In this document: positions 24,085-35,210 of the stretch, piece after piece
Position numbering within the stretch: position 1 is the first letter of the stretch
Layout of the letters: the number at the start of each line of letters is the position of its first letter
NCBI RefSeq assembly: GCF_019320115.1
Contig: NC_089587.1
Span: 105,263,158 to 105,327,157 of the forward strand
Source: Miscanthus floridulus
Taxonomy: Eukaryota > Streptophyta > Magnoliopsida > Poales > Poaceae
DNA length: 64,000 nucleotides
Direction of reading: 5' to 3'
The notes under the pieces: generated by a model
The model's input: only the letters and a program-made list of their open reading frames with translations
Databases searched by the model: none
What the model was told of the DNA's origin: nothing
Translations under genes and position numbers: made by a program

Positions 24085-26188
24085 TATAAATTGATAACCA
24101 AAACCCTGACTCTGAGGTTTGAAAAAGTTGCTGATAAATTGATTCATCCTACTCAGACTGCGTTCATGAAAGGTAGAAATATTATGAATGGGATAATGGT
24201 ATCACATGAAATCTTGCATGAGACTAAAAGAAGAAAACAAATTGGAATTGTGCTGAAACTTGATTTTGAAAAGGCCTATGACAAGGTCAAATGGAGTTTT
24301 TTGTTTGAGTGTCTTGCTGCTAGAGGATTGTGTGCCAAATGGTGCATGTGGATAAAGCAAGTGGTCTCAGGGGGAACTGTCAGTGTTAAACTCTATGATC
24401 TCATTGGCCCATACATTAGAAGTTACAAAGGTGTGAGGAAAGGGGACCCACTATCCCCTATTTTGTTTAATTTTGTTGCTGATGGCCTCTCAAGAATGAT
24501 TATGAAAGCACAAGCAAATAATCTATTTCATGGCTTGATTGACCACATCATAGATAAGAGAGTGGCAGTACTATAATATGCAGATGACACCATTATATGT
24601 CTAAAGCATAGCATTGAAGGGGCAAGAAACTTAAAGTTACTGCTTTACATGTATGAACTCATGACTGGGTTGAAGATTAATTTCTATAAAAGTGAAGATT
24701 AATGATGAGGAATCCTGGGCTAATGTTTATGCTGAAATCTTTAACTGTCAAATGGGCACATTCCCAATCAAGTACCAAGGTGTACCTGTCAGCCCCAGCA
24801 GGCCACACATTTCTGATTGGATGCCTTTGTTAGAAAAGAGTAATAAGAGATTGGATGTATGGAAGGGGGGACAATGTCCATAGCTGGCAGGACTACCCTC
24901 CTAAGTTCCAGTCTTAACAATGCCCCAATCTATCAAATGTCAATTTACTTGCTTCCTAAAACAATTGTTTACAAACTTGATAAGATTAGGAGGACCTTCT
25001 TCTGGCAAGGAGGGGGAACTAGGAGAAAATACCACTTGATTAGATGGACTAAGATCTGTAAGAGCAAGAAGAAAGGGTGTCTTGGTATCAAAGATATTTG
25101 GCTGATGAATATTAGTCTTTTGACTAAGTGGTGGTGGAAACTTGATAATGAAAAAGGATTCTGGCAAGATATTATTCATTTCAAATACATCAAAAAAGAA
25201 TCAATCTGTACTGCGAAGCACAGGCAGACTGACTCTCCCATCTGGTCTGATCTATTGAAGGTTAGAAAGATATACATTCAGGGTAGGAGAAACAAAGTAA
25301 AAAATGGTCAAAAAACTTTTTTTTGGAAGGATACATGGTTATATGACCAACCCTTGTATATGATATACCTTGATCTGTTTAACATGTGTGAACTCAAAGA
25401 TATATCTGTATCCCAATTCAAAGCTGATCCTCGATTAGTAACCTTTTCTAGATGGCTGATTAGTGACTGGAAACTGAACTGGGACAGAGTTCTCCATGAT
25501 GTTTCAAAAATACAGTTGTGTGAGGGTGAAGATTGGATTTTATGGAAGTTTGGAAGTAATGGTCATTTTTCTGTCAAATCTGTCTATAATGCTTTAACTG
25601 CACATGATTCTGGGATTTACCATAAGAAAATTTGGAAAGGGAAAATCCCTTCCAAAATAAAGATTTTTCTCTGGATGCTTTTGAATAATGCTGTTTTGAC
25701 AAAAGATAATATGATTAAAAGAAATTGGCCGGTGATCCTTCTTGTTATTTTTGTACACAACCTGAAACTGCCAATCATCTGTTCTTTCAATGTAGTATTG
25801 CAAAGGCTGTGTGGGCTATTATTGCTAAGAGTTTGGGTGCTGTTAATATTCCTAACTGTGGAACAATGTTGGGCCTGGTGTGAGACATGGCTACCAAATG
25901 GCAAAAAAATTCACACATTTGGCATTGCTGCTATTTGTTGGGCTATTTTGGAAAAGCCGCAACAAAGCTTGTTTTGAAGGGAAATATATCCAAGACCCTG
26001 CTACTATTGTTTGCTATGCTTGTATGCTCATGGGTTATTGGGCAGGTCTCTATATGGGAGTTGACAAGGAGGAATTGGTCGAGGGTATTAACACTATGCT
26101 GAAGATTGCGGCGAAGCTGGTGAGCAAGAAGAAGAAGACCAAGGGGACCAATCGGCTGGAGGACGACAACAACAACAATGCAAGCTAA
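24085..26188 (+). pseudogene. LINE ORF2, second part: RT and C-terminal domain
   Basis: Continues the RT of the host LINE: TQTAFMKGRNI, LKLDFEKAYDKVKW (about 24260), KGDPLSPILFNF (about 24440) and the catalytic YADDT at about 24577, directly preceded by a TAA stop. A frame change near 24690 and another near 24880 separate the thumb region (SIAGRTTLLSS, KKKGCLGIKDIWLMN). Near 25620-25800 is the zinc-binding RT-associated region (IWKGKIPSKIKIFLWM), where a frameshift at about 25730 splits the Cys/His motif from the upstream frame. Multiple lesions make it inactive. The order and spacing are those of a plant L1. Confidence 0.88.
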
Positions 26189-26496
26189 AAAGAAGCTGAT
26201 GAAGAAAGGCGTATCGGAAGCTTGGGAAGTTCTCTGGTTGCTGTGACAGATAGCTACTTTTGTCTGTAACTACTGAGAAGTCTTTTGTGGCTTGCTTGAT
26301 ACTTCTGGATGTTCTGTTTTCTGTGTCATCTAAAACGTGATATTTGGAGCCTGAAGGATCAGTGCTAGGTAGTTTAGTAAGGAGGGTAGCTTCTAAACTT
26401 TTTGCAAACTCTCTATGTTCTGTCGATCTTTCTGAAAACGTTGTATTTCAGTTAAGCTTTTAATGGAAATGGGGTAACGCCCCCGGTTCGAAAAAA
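26189..26496 (+). mobile_element. 3' untranslated end of the host LINE
   Basis: About 300 bases between the last coding motif and a short A tract at 26491-26496, ending GGTTCGAAAAAA. This type of terminus is common in grass L1s. No clear target-site duplication could be matched to the left end at about 19657, in keeping with the left end being interrupted. Confidence 0.65.
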
Positions 26497-26998
26497 TATA
26501 TAAGCACCAAAATGAGCCTATATAAGATTTAATTAATTCTAATTTAGACACGATTAGATAGACAACAGTGTCCCCTTTTAAAATACGAAACTTGTTTCAT
26601 TTTTTAGATAAATCATTTTTTGACACGATTTTATAATTTTTGAATCCACAATTTAAAAAATGTTTGGACAATTTTTTGAAAAAATATAGTTGGATTTACC
26701 CATGAAGTATCAATGTGATCCGATTTACCTCTTCTTAGCTAGCGTGGCGCCATGTGGCATGGTTGACGTGGCACTACGTCATCCAAAATCATCATCAAAA
26801 TCGCTCAGGGCGTAAAAAAAAAGGGTTTAAAAGTTGAAGGGATCAAAAGATCGGTGTTATAATGAGAAGGGAAATTGAACTACCACAAAAGTTGAGGGGT
26901 CAAAAGGGCTCCTTTTCCTAGTTATTAATATGAATGTGTGTTCAGTCAAATCTGGTGGGCTCATAACTGGCCTTTATACTTGCCAGGAAGGACTGGGC
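26497..26998. other. Unassigned AT-rich sequence
   Basis: No gene seen. The stretch around 26820-26920 (repeated themes of aagttgaaggg and ggggtcaaaag) resembles the ends of grass DNA transposons, but I found no paired inverted terminus, so it is left unassigned. Confidence 0.3.
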
Positions 26999-28129
26999 TT
27001 AGACTGTCTCCAACAGAGTTGGCAAAACACGACGCAAACGCAAAATACGTCCTCCACAGTGTTTTAGGTGAAAGAAACAGGCTCCAACAGAAGACGCAAA
27101 CAGAGCACCCATTTTGTGTACCAGGTGAACCAGAACGCAAATAAGCGTCGCCTCTCTCCACGACGCAAATCTCTGGCTCTTCCTCGCTCCCTCCGTCACC
27201 TCTTCCTCGCTCGCTCCGTCGCCTCGACCCTGGATCCACGCTAGCGCCGCCCGCCTCCGCCGCTCTCACCCACTGGGAACATCGCCCCCCCCCCCCCTTC
27301 CTTCCTGATGCAGTCGCAGGGCCTGCCCGACGCTTGCATGCCTGGATGCAGCGACTGTCCTTGGCGGCTGCGTGCGAGGATCGAGTATGCAGACATGGCC
27401 ATGGCATCCTCTCCCCCGGCGGCTGCGTGCACAGATCCATGATGGAGATGCGGCAACAATTTTGAGCTGACGCGCTGACTGCCTTCCCCTTCATCAAAGT
27501 TGTCACGATCTGGTGCATTCATCCTCTTCTTGGCTGGCGGCGGTAGGGGCTCGCGCTGTGAAGATAGCTCGCACGACTGGAGGACGAGCTCACCGTGGGG
27601 TTGGTGGACGAGCTCGCCGTGGGGTTGGTGGACCAGCTTGCCGCGATGAGGCTAGGGCCGAAGCTCGCCCACACGGTGGCGGTCGGTCCAGATCTCGCCG
27701 GGCACAGCGACGCCAGGTCTGAATTCGCGCGGTGAGGCTGGGGCCGGATCCAGAGCTCGCGCTGTGAAGATAGCTCACACGGCGACGGCCGCCCCGGACC
27801 CCACTCCTCTTCTTCCTCAACGCCGGCAGCCACTCCCTTCTTCCTCAAGCTCCTCCTCGGACGACGGCGAGGTGGGCCCACGGCAGCGCGCGGCCAGGAG
27901 GGGAGCCTCCGGCGCGGCGAGGAGCGGCCGCCGCGAGGAGCAGCCGGCGCGGCGAGGAGCGGCCGCTGCGAGGAGCAGCCGGCGCGGCGAGGAGCGGGCG
28001 GCGCTTGGCTAGGCGGCCTTCTGCGTTGGACTTTTTGTGTCCATTGTTGAAAACGTGAAGTTTTGGGTGCGCGACCTAAACCAACGAATGCGTCCCGTAT
28101 TTGGGTTCGGGCGGTTGGAGACAGTCTTA
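26999..28129. mobile_element. Non-autonomous TTA-flanked DNA transposon (PIF/Harbinger-like)
   Basis: The termini GACTGTCTCCAAC (27002-27014) and its perfect reverse complement (28114-28126) are flanked by TTA on each side (26999-27001, 28127-28129). A 3-bp TTA duplication with CTCCAAC-type inverted repeats fits PIF/Harbinger, but no transposase is present, so the superfamily is an inference. The 1125-bp interior is GC-rich (about 27130-28010) with a C run at about 27285-27297, an internal direct repeat of CTGTGAAGATAGCTC (about 27557 and 27761) and long but low-complexity open frames on both strands. The GC-rich core could be captured host sequence; I cannot name its source. Confidence 0.7.
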
Positions 28130-28315
28130 GGCCGACGAAATGCCTGTTCAGCCTAACAATGATGTCTGGGCCCAGCTTAGTAGGATAGGCTGCCCCCAAG
28201 TTTCCTTTCCGGTGTGCCGGTGTGGCCCATATCGATATGGGGACGGGGATGGGGACGGCCTACTGGCCTAGTAAGCCCAGGATGGGGACGGGCCTACTGG
28301 CCTAGTTTTAGGTGG
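28130..28315. other. Short unassigned stretch with a direct repeat
   Basis: Contains two nearby copies of a segment with ATGGGGACGG and CCTACTGGCCTAGT (about 28236-28274 and 28271-28307). Otherwise nothing is recognised. Confidence 0.4.
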
Positions 28316-28637
28316 TGGTTGGTTGCCCCTCCTAAATTTTAGTCGTTGTCCCATCGAATGTTTTGACACATACACGGAGTATTAAATATAGACTAATTAC
28401 GAAACTAATTACATAGTTTGCTACTAATTTGCGAGATGAATCTTTTAAGTCTAATTAGTCCATGATTTGACAATGTGGCTGCTACAGTAAACATATACTA
28501 ATGACGGGATTAATTAGGCCTTAAAAATTCGTCTCGTGGAGTACTGATAGATTATGTAATTTATTTTGTTATTAATATATAAACACCCCTATACAACTAT
28601 TCTCCTAACACACCTTGTAAATTTTAGTCACTAAATC
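28316..28637. mobile_element. Grass MITE, copy 1
   Basis: About 320 bp with mirrored ends (CCTAAATTTTAGTC near the left, TTGTAAATTTTAGTCAC near the right, imperfect) and the interior typical of a very common grass MITE family (GACTAATTACGAAACTAATT, TCTAATTAGTCCATGATTTG, GCTACAGTAAACAT). It is homologous to 30778-31087. The boundaries are approximate and the superfamily is not decided. Confidence 0.7.
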
Positions 28638-28880
28638 TAAATATGGTGCCCCTGCCCTTCTGGGTAGAGTAGGTAGCATCATTGTGCAATCTGCTCGCAA
28701 GTCGGAATGATGGGGGATCCTGTCTTTCGTTGACCTGCAGGCTTTTTCCAGAGCACGCGTTGGGCCCAGCCTCTCAGCTCGTGCAAGCAAAGCCCACTTT
28801 GCATGCCTGGCCTGGCCCATATCAGGAGGAGGAGGAGGGGGAACCACTTTCCTAGTAAAGCCGACCTCTGTCTGAAACAC
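28638..28880. other. Unassigned sequence between MITEs
   Basis: About 240 bases with no supported gene; an open frame on the minus strand reads into both neighbouring MITEs and is not credible. Confidence 0.3.
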
Positions 28881-29128
28881 TGAGGCCTTGTTTAGATCAC
28901 CTCCAAATTTCAAGTTTTTTCACTCTCTCTCCATCACATCAATTTTTAGCCGCTTGCATGGAGTATTAAATGTAGGTAAAAAAAATAACTAATTGCACAG
29001 TTTAGTTGAAAATCACGAGATGAATCTTTTGAGCTTAGTTGGTCCACGATTGGACAATATTTACCAAATAAGACGAAAGTGCTACTATTCACCAGTTTGA
29101 AATTTTTTGCAATCTAAACATGCCCTGA
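28881..29128. mobile_element. Small MITE with GGCCTTGTTTAG-type ends
   Basis: The 242-bp element 28884-29125 starts GGCCTTGTTTAGAT and ends ATCTAAACATGCCC, an imperfect inverted pair, with TGA on both sides (28881-28883, 29126-29128). The size and ends fit Tourist-like/PIF-type MITEs of grasses; superfamily by recall only. Confidence 0.7.
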
Positions 29129-30777
29129 ATCATCCCATCTGCCCGCCATCGGCATGTCGCTCGCTGTCGCAGCGCCCGTCTTTTTATTTTTTCTTTTCGT
29201 CTCTTTCTCTAGTTTCACCTGCAATTGCCACTGCACTGCAGTCAACGTTGCTGAGCACTAGTTTTTTTTTGGTAATGTACTAGTAATGTGATTCACGTAG
29301 CCCCAGCTTGCGCCTCGGTCAGCTTGTAGTGAGCGTGAGCTACCCCCAGCGTCCGTTCGTTGTGCAAGGCGTGGTGGGGCGGCGGCGGCTTTTGCACCTC
29401 GTGCAGGCCCAGCTCTGCAGACTTGCAGGGCTGTTGGGGCGTTGGCGATCACTGCAGGCCAGCGTGCGTGCGTCTTCGCTGTACAGCACGCTGGCACGGG
29501 CGCAATACTTGTTAAGCTCTGCTCGTCCGTCATCTTCTTCTTTGAGAATTGAGACAGGGAGCGCTGCATAATATTCGTATTCCTCTGAGAATTGTCGAGA
29601 AGCACAGGCGCCGGCGGTGTAAGTCGTGTAATAATCATGTTCAACCATGAATGAACCTAGTCGCTGTCGCAACTACGGGACCATTGAACGGGACGGAGTA
29701 TCCGATGGCAGCTCTTTTTCCGGCTGCTGTCACTCTCCCTCCCTTCTCCATAACATACAGCCTGGTCCTGGCCGATCCACGTCCACCGGCGCAGCGCAAT
29801 GATGTCTGCAATAATCATCCCCGGCCATGGCGAGGATCGGAGCCGGAGGCGATCATTGCGCGCGGCACGAACGACCGGGGGCGCATCGATCACCTCGCAC
29901 GGACACGCACCGATGAGAGTTGCGTGTCCTTTCGCAGGGCCAGGGCGGGTGCCATGATGGCTCCAACCGTCTCTGGTGATTGGCCGGACAGGGACACTCG
30001 ATTCGATGCAGCTTTGGACCGCCTCCTGTCGCTTGCTCGTTCGTACTTTGGCCCAGCCCAGCTGCGGCCTGTGATAGATAGATGCATGCACCATCCATTG
30101 CTGATCCGACACTGCGGTACTGATGATCCTGTATCCGTAGACGTAGTACACTCCGTATTTATTTAGATCCACTCACTCGAGTATCTGTCTGGTCTGGGGA
30201 AGATTGCCGTGGTAGGGACGAACTTCTCTTGCAACGAAACTCAATGGTGTATCCCAGCCTCTTTTGACACATGTCTCTTGGCACATGATTTGGTAGCTGA
30301 AGATCGATGTGAGGAATTTGACCACGCAGGCGAGGCGCGACCACATGGGTGGTGCCTCCACACTCCGCCGGGCAGTCAGCGCCGTGGCGGCAACGCACTC
30401 GGCTCAGTTGTCTCGACGCGCGATTCCACCCAGGTTCACTCACTGGTAAATTGCCCGGGCGGTCGGGCGATCCAGGTGTGCCGCGTGCCGGATATGGTCA
30501 ACTACGCCCCGTGCGCCGCGGCAGATCGAGAGGGGGAACGAATTAGTTACGGTTGGAGGCAGCGGCGCACACGGCGGTCGGGCGATCGCCAGAACGGCGA
30601 GCACGCGCTGCAACTGCAGGCATGAGGAAACCCGGGCGGCAGTTGGGTGGGTCTTTCCACATCCGCCTCTGTACGTACTTGCCTTGTAGGGTTGCTGCTG
30701 ATTCGTCCCGTTGGCAGAGGAGGACGGACGGACGGACGTGTCGAGAAGACGACAACTCGACATCGAGATCCATCCGA
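29129..30777. other. Unassigned, possibly low-copy sequence
   Basis: About 1.65 kb of mixed composition. Long frames occur on both strands at 29651-30172 and 29258-29672, but they overlap antisense, lack recognisable motifs and have no supporting codon pattern. No transposon termini were seen. This is the best candidate in the window for non-repetitive host DNA. Confidence 0.3.
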
Positions 30778-31087
30778 GGCCTTCTAAAATTCCTGTCACA
30801 TTGAATATTTGGACACATGGAGTATTAAATATAGACTAATTACGAAACTAATTACACAACTTACGACTAATTTACGAGACGAATCTTTTAAGCCTAATTA
30901 GTCTATGATTTGACAATGTGGTGCTACAGTAAACATGTGCTAATGACATATTAATTAGGCTTAAAAAATCGTCTCGCAAATTAGCCTTCATCTGTGTAAT
31001 TGATTTTATAATTCATCTATATTTAATGCTCCTTATTAATATCTAAATATTTAATGTGACATAAATTTTAGGAGTAACTAAAGAACC
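30778..31087. mobile_element. Grass MITE, copy 2
   Basis: The same family as 28316-28637 (shared GACTAATTACGAAACTAATT, CTAATTAGTCTATGATTTG and CTACAGTAAACATGTGC segments), with mirrored ends (CTTCTAAAATTCCTGTCACA versus TGTGACATAAATTTTAGGAG). The boundaries are approximate. Confidence 0.75.
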
Positions 31088-32586
31088 ATACACCCTCTTA
31101 GTACTCTAAGATCTATGCAGACAGGTACACTTTGCCGTAGGTCTATCGGATTGATAAATCTTGTAGATGGCTAAAACCCTGTGGTAAGGAAGGGCTAGCA
31201 CGGTACCGAGTCAAACCATTTGAGTTTAGTTAATTTCATAAAAAAGGCCTAACAATATTTATATATTAAATATGTGTCACTAGCTAGATTCATCATAAAA
31301 AATATTTTTTAATAGTATACATATTTCATGTTATAAATATGCAATTTAAAATATTTTTACATTTTTGGAGGAAAGTTTCCTGTGATCAGTTTCATCAAAA
31401 AAAAAGTTTCCTGTGATATGCGAAAACAAGGTGATCCAATTTCACCTGTGGACCTAGTATTTGCAACTTGTGATTTCGGGGAGATGTTCTGCGGCTTTAT
31501 TCAACTTCTTGTTGTGAATCTCTAGTTCAAATTACATATTTTTTGGGTTTGTTTGAATGCATTTTGCCTTTTCTCCAAAACTCTCTATAGCTGAAATCTG
31601 TGAAAACCGTCGGATCTGTCTGCCCGTCTGCACTATGAAAATATGGTCATCCGGCATGCATACCAAGGGATCTAGTTTTCACTATGTTTTAGCGTTTTCC
31701 CCCATTCTTTGCTTCTTTGGCTTCCGCACCTAGCTTCGTTTCAAGGGTCAGCAGATACGTTGTTACTACGTGATCTTGGCATGAGTTAGAAGAGAAAAGT
31801 GTTTGATTGGATTTGGCATATACATCAAGTTATTCCTTAGAAAGGAATTTTTATCGACTACCATTCACTACCGTCTAAGCTGTGTTTTCTAGTCCTTCAC
31901 GACCATTTTGAGTTAGCCATGAGGTCCGCCGTTGTGAGATCATACCGAGAGAGTGGTTGCCATGCCGTGCAGCCTTGCTCGTATCTCCCGCGTGGGCAAG
32001 GTTATCCTTGCCTAGCTACTGGGCAAGATCGTTGGACAAACCGAGTTTCATGCTTGCTACGTACTAAATAGTAAATAGGCATCTTTGCCGAGGGAGGTGA
32101 TGCATGCAAGGGACCAAGCAAGCCTTCAACTCCTTGCAAGTACAACGTATAACTTGTTGTCTCTATGTGAGAATCAGTACCGTCCATTTCAAATTTATAA
32201 ATACCATTTTGGATTCTATGAAGTTTGGAGGATTTTGATCTGTAACAGTATTTTTGTCTAGATATAGTGTATATTCGATATTACGTGCCATTTCATTATT
32301 GTATTTCTAATTTTAAATTTCAAAGAGACACTTTAAATACAAATTAATCTTGGAACTGTAAATAATAAAAACAATCCACTGATCACAGTATCAGAAAAAT
32401 CAACTCTCACCTCCACAGTAGGGTCGAACTGGCATGAATACGGATGGAATTCGAATGATCTTAAACAGAGATCCATATTTTTGGTTAGATACAGATACAA
32501 ATCAGATATCTCAATTTAGTTCATAGCATTTATCCATTTTGGAAGTACAAAATTATTATACAAGTAGGTATCAAAGTATGCCAGGG
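31088..32586. other. Unassigned AT-rich sequence
   Basis: About 1.5 kb with no supported gene, RNA or transposon end. It abuts the truncated 5' LTR of element C without a target-site duplication, so the left end of C has been lost together with an unknown amount of flank. Confidence 0.3.
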
Positions 32587-33454
32587 TACCCTTGCAAAGC
32601 ATGCCAGGGTGAGAGTTAGGAATACCCCCTCAGCTGAGTTGTAATTCGATTCGAGTCGCCGTCTCTCCCGGTTAGTGAGAACTTGACGGGCTTATCTCCA
32701 AAGTAGATACACTAAATAACATAATGGTTCGAAAATGATGATATGATGATGACAGTCTTATTATACCTGCTATGGTTAATATTGTTTGCTCCTAATAAGT
32801 GAGTGCTCTAGTACAGGTGCAAATCTAGTGGGCATGTAAATGATGATAAACTTGATGCGAAGTTTAAATTGGTTACTATATTCATAAGCTCTTTTATGCA
32901 ACTGTGTCCAGCTAGCCCACCTCATAAGCCTTGCATGACCCTTGGTGTCTTTTATTTCTGGTTTTGACGGGTAAGTCTAGCTGAGTACCTTCTCGTACTC
33001 AGGGTTTATCTCTCACCTATTGCAGATGACCAGTTCTACTTTGGTTGCTGCAAGTATTGCCTTCTCCCGGCTGGGGATGAAGACTAGACCGTTGGGCATG
33101 GTCTCTACTAGTTCTCGTACCTGAAGATGCTTTTGTGGGACATGACTAAGATCTGGCAATGTATTTGAAACTATGAAGTTATGTACTAAACTATGTTGCT
33201 TCCACGAACTTGAACTTGGTTTGTAATATTTTATTTGAACTCTGATGGATGTAATCCGAATGCTACTTGTGAAATATTGTAACGAATGATGTGTTGTGTT
33301 GAATCATTACGGTCTTGGTTTGTATGTCGAGAGTTGGTTGAAATCCTTTGTGATTTCCGAACTACCGGGATTATGGGAGCTTAATACAGGAATTTGATCA
33401 CTTCGGTGATTGTTTTTGTACTTACGTTCTTATGATTTGGTCGGTTCTGTTACA
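32587..33454 (+). repeat. 5' LTR fragment of element C
   Basis: Starts abruptly with TACCCTTGCAAAG, which matches 43951 in the 3' LTR, and ends CTGTTACA two bases before the primer site. About 3.8 kb of LTR is missing at the left. Confidence 0.85.
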
Positions 33455-33456
33455 GC

Positions 33457-33468
33457 TGGTATTAGAGC
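33457..33468 (+). promoter_or_regulatory. Primer-binding site of element C
   Basis: TGGTATTAGAGC, one base different from the initiator-methionine-tRNA type site, spaced two bases (GC) from the LTR end as in A and B. Confidence 0.85.
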
Positions 33469-34208
33469 AAGATTCGACACTAAACATGTCATTTGTGTAT
33501 TTAAAACAAAAGTATTTGTGAAAATTCTAAATTAAATACTAAGTATTGCCAGTGGTCATATCCCTTATGCCCAAATAAGGATTCTTAGGTGGCTTATTAA
33601 AGTACTAAATTGGGGGTTCCTACTTGTTTCTGTTTCGTTGTCCATATGGCATGCTTTTGTATGGATGCCATCCGCTTGGGTGGTAATGTATGGATCAAAT
33701 ACCTCTACGCTCTGGTAAGTGGGAGTTGTGAGAGCATGACCGTCCAACCGTCGGTCTAGGGAAGAGTAGTTGTGGTTGCTCGCATACTTACATGTTCGAT
33801 CATGTATCTATGAGAGTACTTAAATATGGGTATCTCTGTCGGGTAGCTGTGATACTAGAGTATATACATTGGGGGATGTATTTATAAAAGTATTTAGTTT
33901 ACTGCTTACTTTACATGCCTTGTTGGGAAATTATTGGGCTGAAATGAAATTTTCTGCAGGTACACTAACAACGTATCGTTGTAGATCGACTAGCTACCGT
34001 ATACGAGAGGACGTATGTATGCCACCATATATTTCGCTAGCCTTTAAATTTTTCTAGGTTTGTGAGGACGTACGGATCGTGCATGCATCATGTTCAAGCA
34101 TACATAGCATTTTTGCATTACTCCCTCCTTTTAAAATTGATGGTCCCGACTAATTAAATTTTGTATCCCTTACATGATTCTCCCCTTACGTTGCAACTTT
34201 TTGCTACA
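33469..34208 (+). other. Leader of element C
   Basis: 740 bases without a convincing gene. The last bases, a pyrimidine-rich stretch ending TTTTTGCTACAG, resemble a 3' splice site directly before the extra ORF; B has a comparable CTACTACAG. Confidence 0.45.
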
Positions 34209-34796
34209 GATGGCCGCACGAAACGCACTGCTCGCAAGTCCGCCGGAGGCAGGGCGCCTCGTCATCGGTTAGCTCCTCGTGAGCCCCGTCCGGAGCCTAC
34301 TGAGGCAGAAAGGCTGAGGGCAGAGCTGGCCCTAGTGACTGCTGAGAGGAGTGCAACTCAGCAGCGTTTGGAGGAAGTAACACAGGAACGGGATCAAGAA
34401 ACCCTGGAGGTTCAGAGGAGGTTGACAGTTGCTCACCGCAACTATGAACGCATGTTGATTCACGTGCTGAACCAATGGAATGAAGCCTAGCACGAGGAGA
34501 ATGTGTTGAGAGCGCGACAGGTAGAACTCGGGCAGCAGTTGGCAGCTGCCGAAGAGTACAATGACCATCTCCATAAGGAGGTTCACCTGTTACACAATCA
34601 GCTTCACCCTCTTCTACCACCTGATGATGAGGATGAGATGGGCTCTGGTGTCATCATGGCTGAAGTTGATGATGACATTGAGGTTAATGGACCTGAGGAC
34701 GTTCCACCTAAAGAGGAGGAAGATGAGGAGTTAGAGCCTGCTAGTGATGAAGATGGAGGAGAGATCTTCGACACTAACTCCGAGGACGATGCGTAG
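34209..34796 (+). pseudogene. Extra ORF of element C with a histone H3 tail-like N-terminus
   Basis: A single frame of 196 codons, broken once by TAG (34488-34490) and ending at 34794-34796. Codons 3-22 (34215-34274) read RTKRTARKSAGG then RAPRHRLA, which matches residues 2-21 of histone H3 at 15 of 20 positions, keeping K4, R8, K9, S10, G12-G13 and R17. Then follow a proline/charged linker (PREPRPEPTEAERLRAEL), a heptad-rich region (residues about 35-140) and an acidic tail ending DEDGGEIFDTNSEDDA. The C-terminal half is homologous to the extra ORF of B. The only ATG at the start (34210) is in a different frame, so the H3-like frame needs either an upstream exon or has lost one base. The function is unknown; it is not a histone gene because the histone fold is absent. 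Confidence 0.75.
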
Positions 34797-35210
34797 TTTA
34801 GCTTACTACTTAGCTAATGCACTAGAGCTAGTCTTTTGTTGATCCTCATGCATGAATGAGTAGATTTGTAATAAGTTAATCGTTGGGATGTAATATCGAA
34901 CCCTATGTTATCTTGGATGTAAGTTTGGAACCTCTATGGCTTGGATGTAACCTATCAAACGTGTTATGCTCCACGTATGTGAGCCTTTGATAATTTCCGT
35001 CTGTGTGGTCTATCGATCTCATTGCTGGTTAAGTTCATCGCATTAATATGTCAATTGATGCGCTTGATGCGTTGTGTGATTGTGATGGATGATTGTGCCT
35101 CTATTGATAGTATAAATTCATTTTCTCCATTGGAGTCAGTTTGACATAATTATACAATTCATCTACAAAATTTCCACATCGTCAGTGCTCATTGGCTATA
35201 CATTTTGCAG
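34797..35210 (+). other. Spacer between extra ORF and gag of C
   Basis: 414 bases, AT-rich, no gene. It ends CATTTTGCAG directly before the gag ATG, again like a splice acceptor. Confidence 0.4.

Noticed and set aside
19657..26496. A target-site duplication for the host LINE.
   Set aside because: TATAT occurs near both ends but is too short and AT-rich to be convincing, and the left end may be interrupted by element A.
27519..28199. A 226-codon minus-strand frame rich in Pro, Arg and Ala.
   Set aside because: It crosses the end of the TTA-flanked transposon into flanking DNA and has no motif, so it is not a credible gene.
29651..30172. Two 171-codon frames on opposite strands over almost the same span.
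   Set aside because: There is no motif or codon pattern to favour either; complementary frames of equal length argue for chance.
34210..34272. Using the ATG at 34210 as the start of the C extra ORF.
   Set aside because: That frame closes at a TAG after about 20 codons, whereas the frame 34209-34796 carries the H3-like, coiled-coil and acidic parts and is homologous to B at its end.
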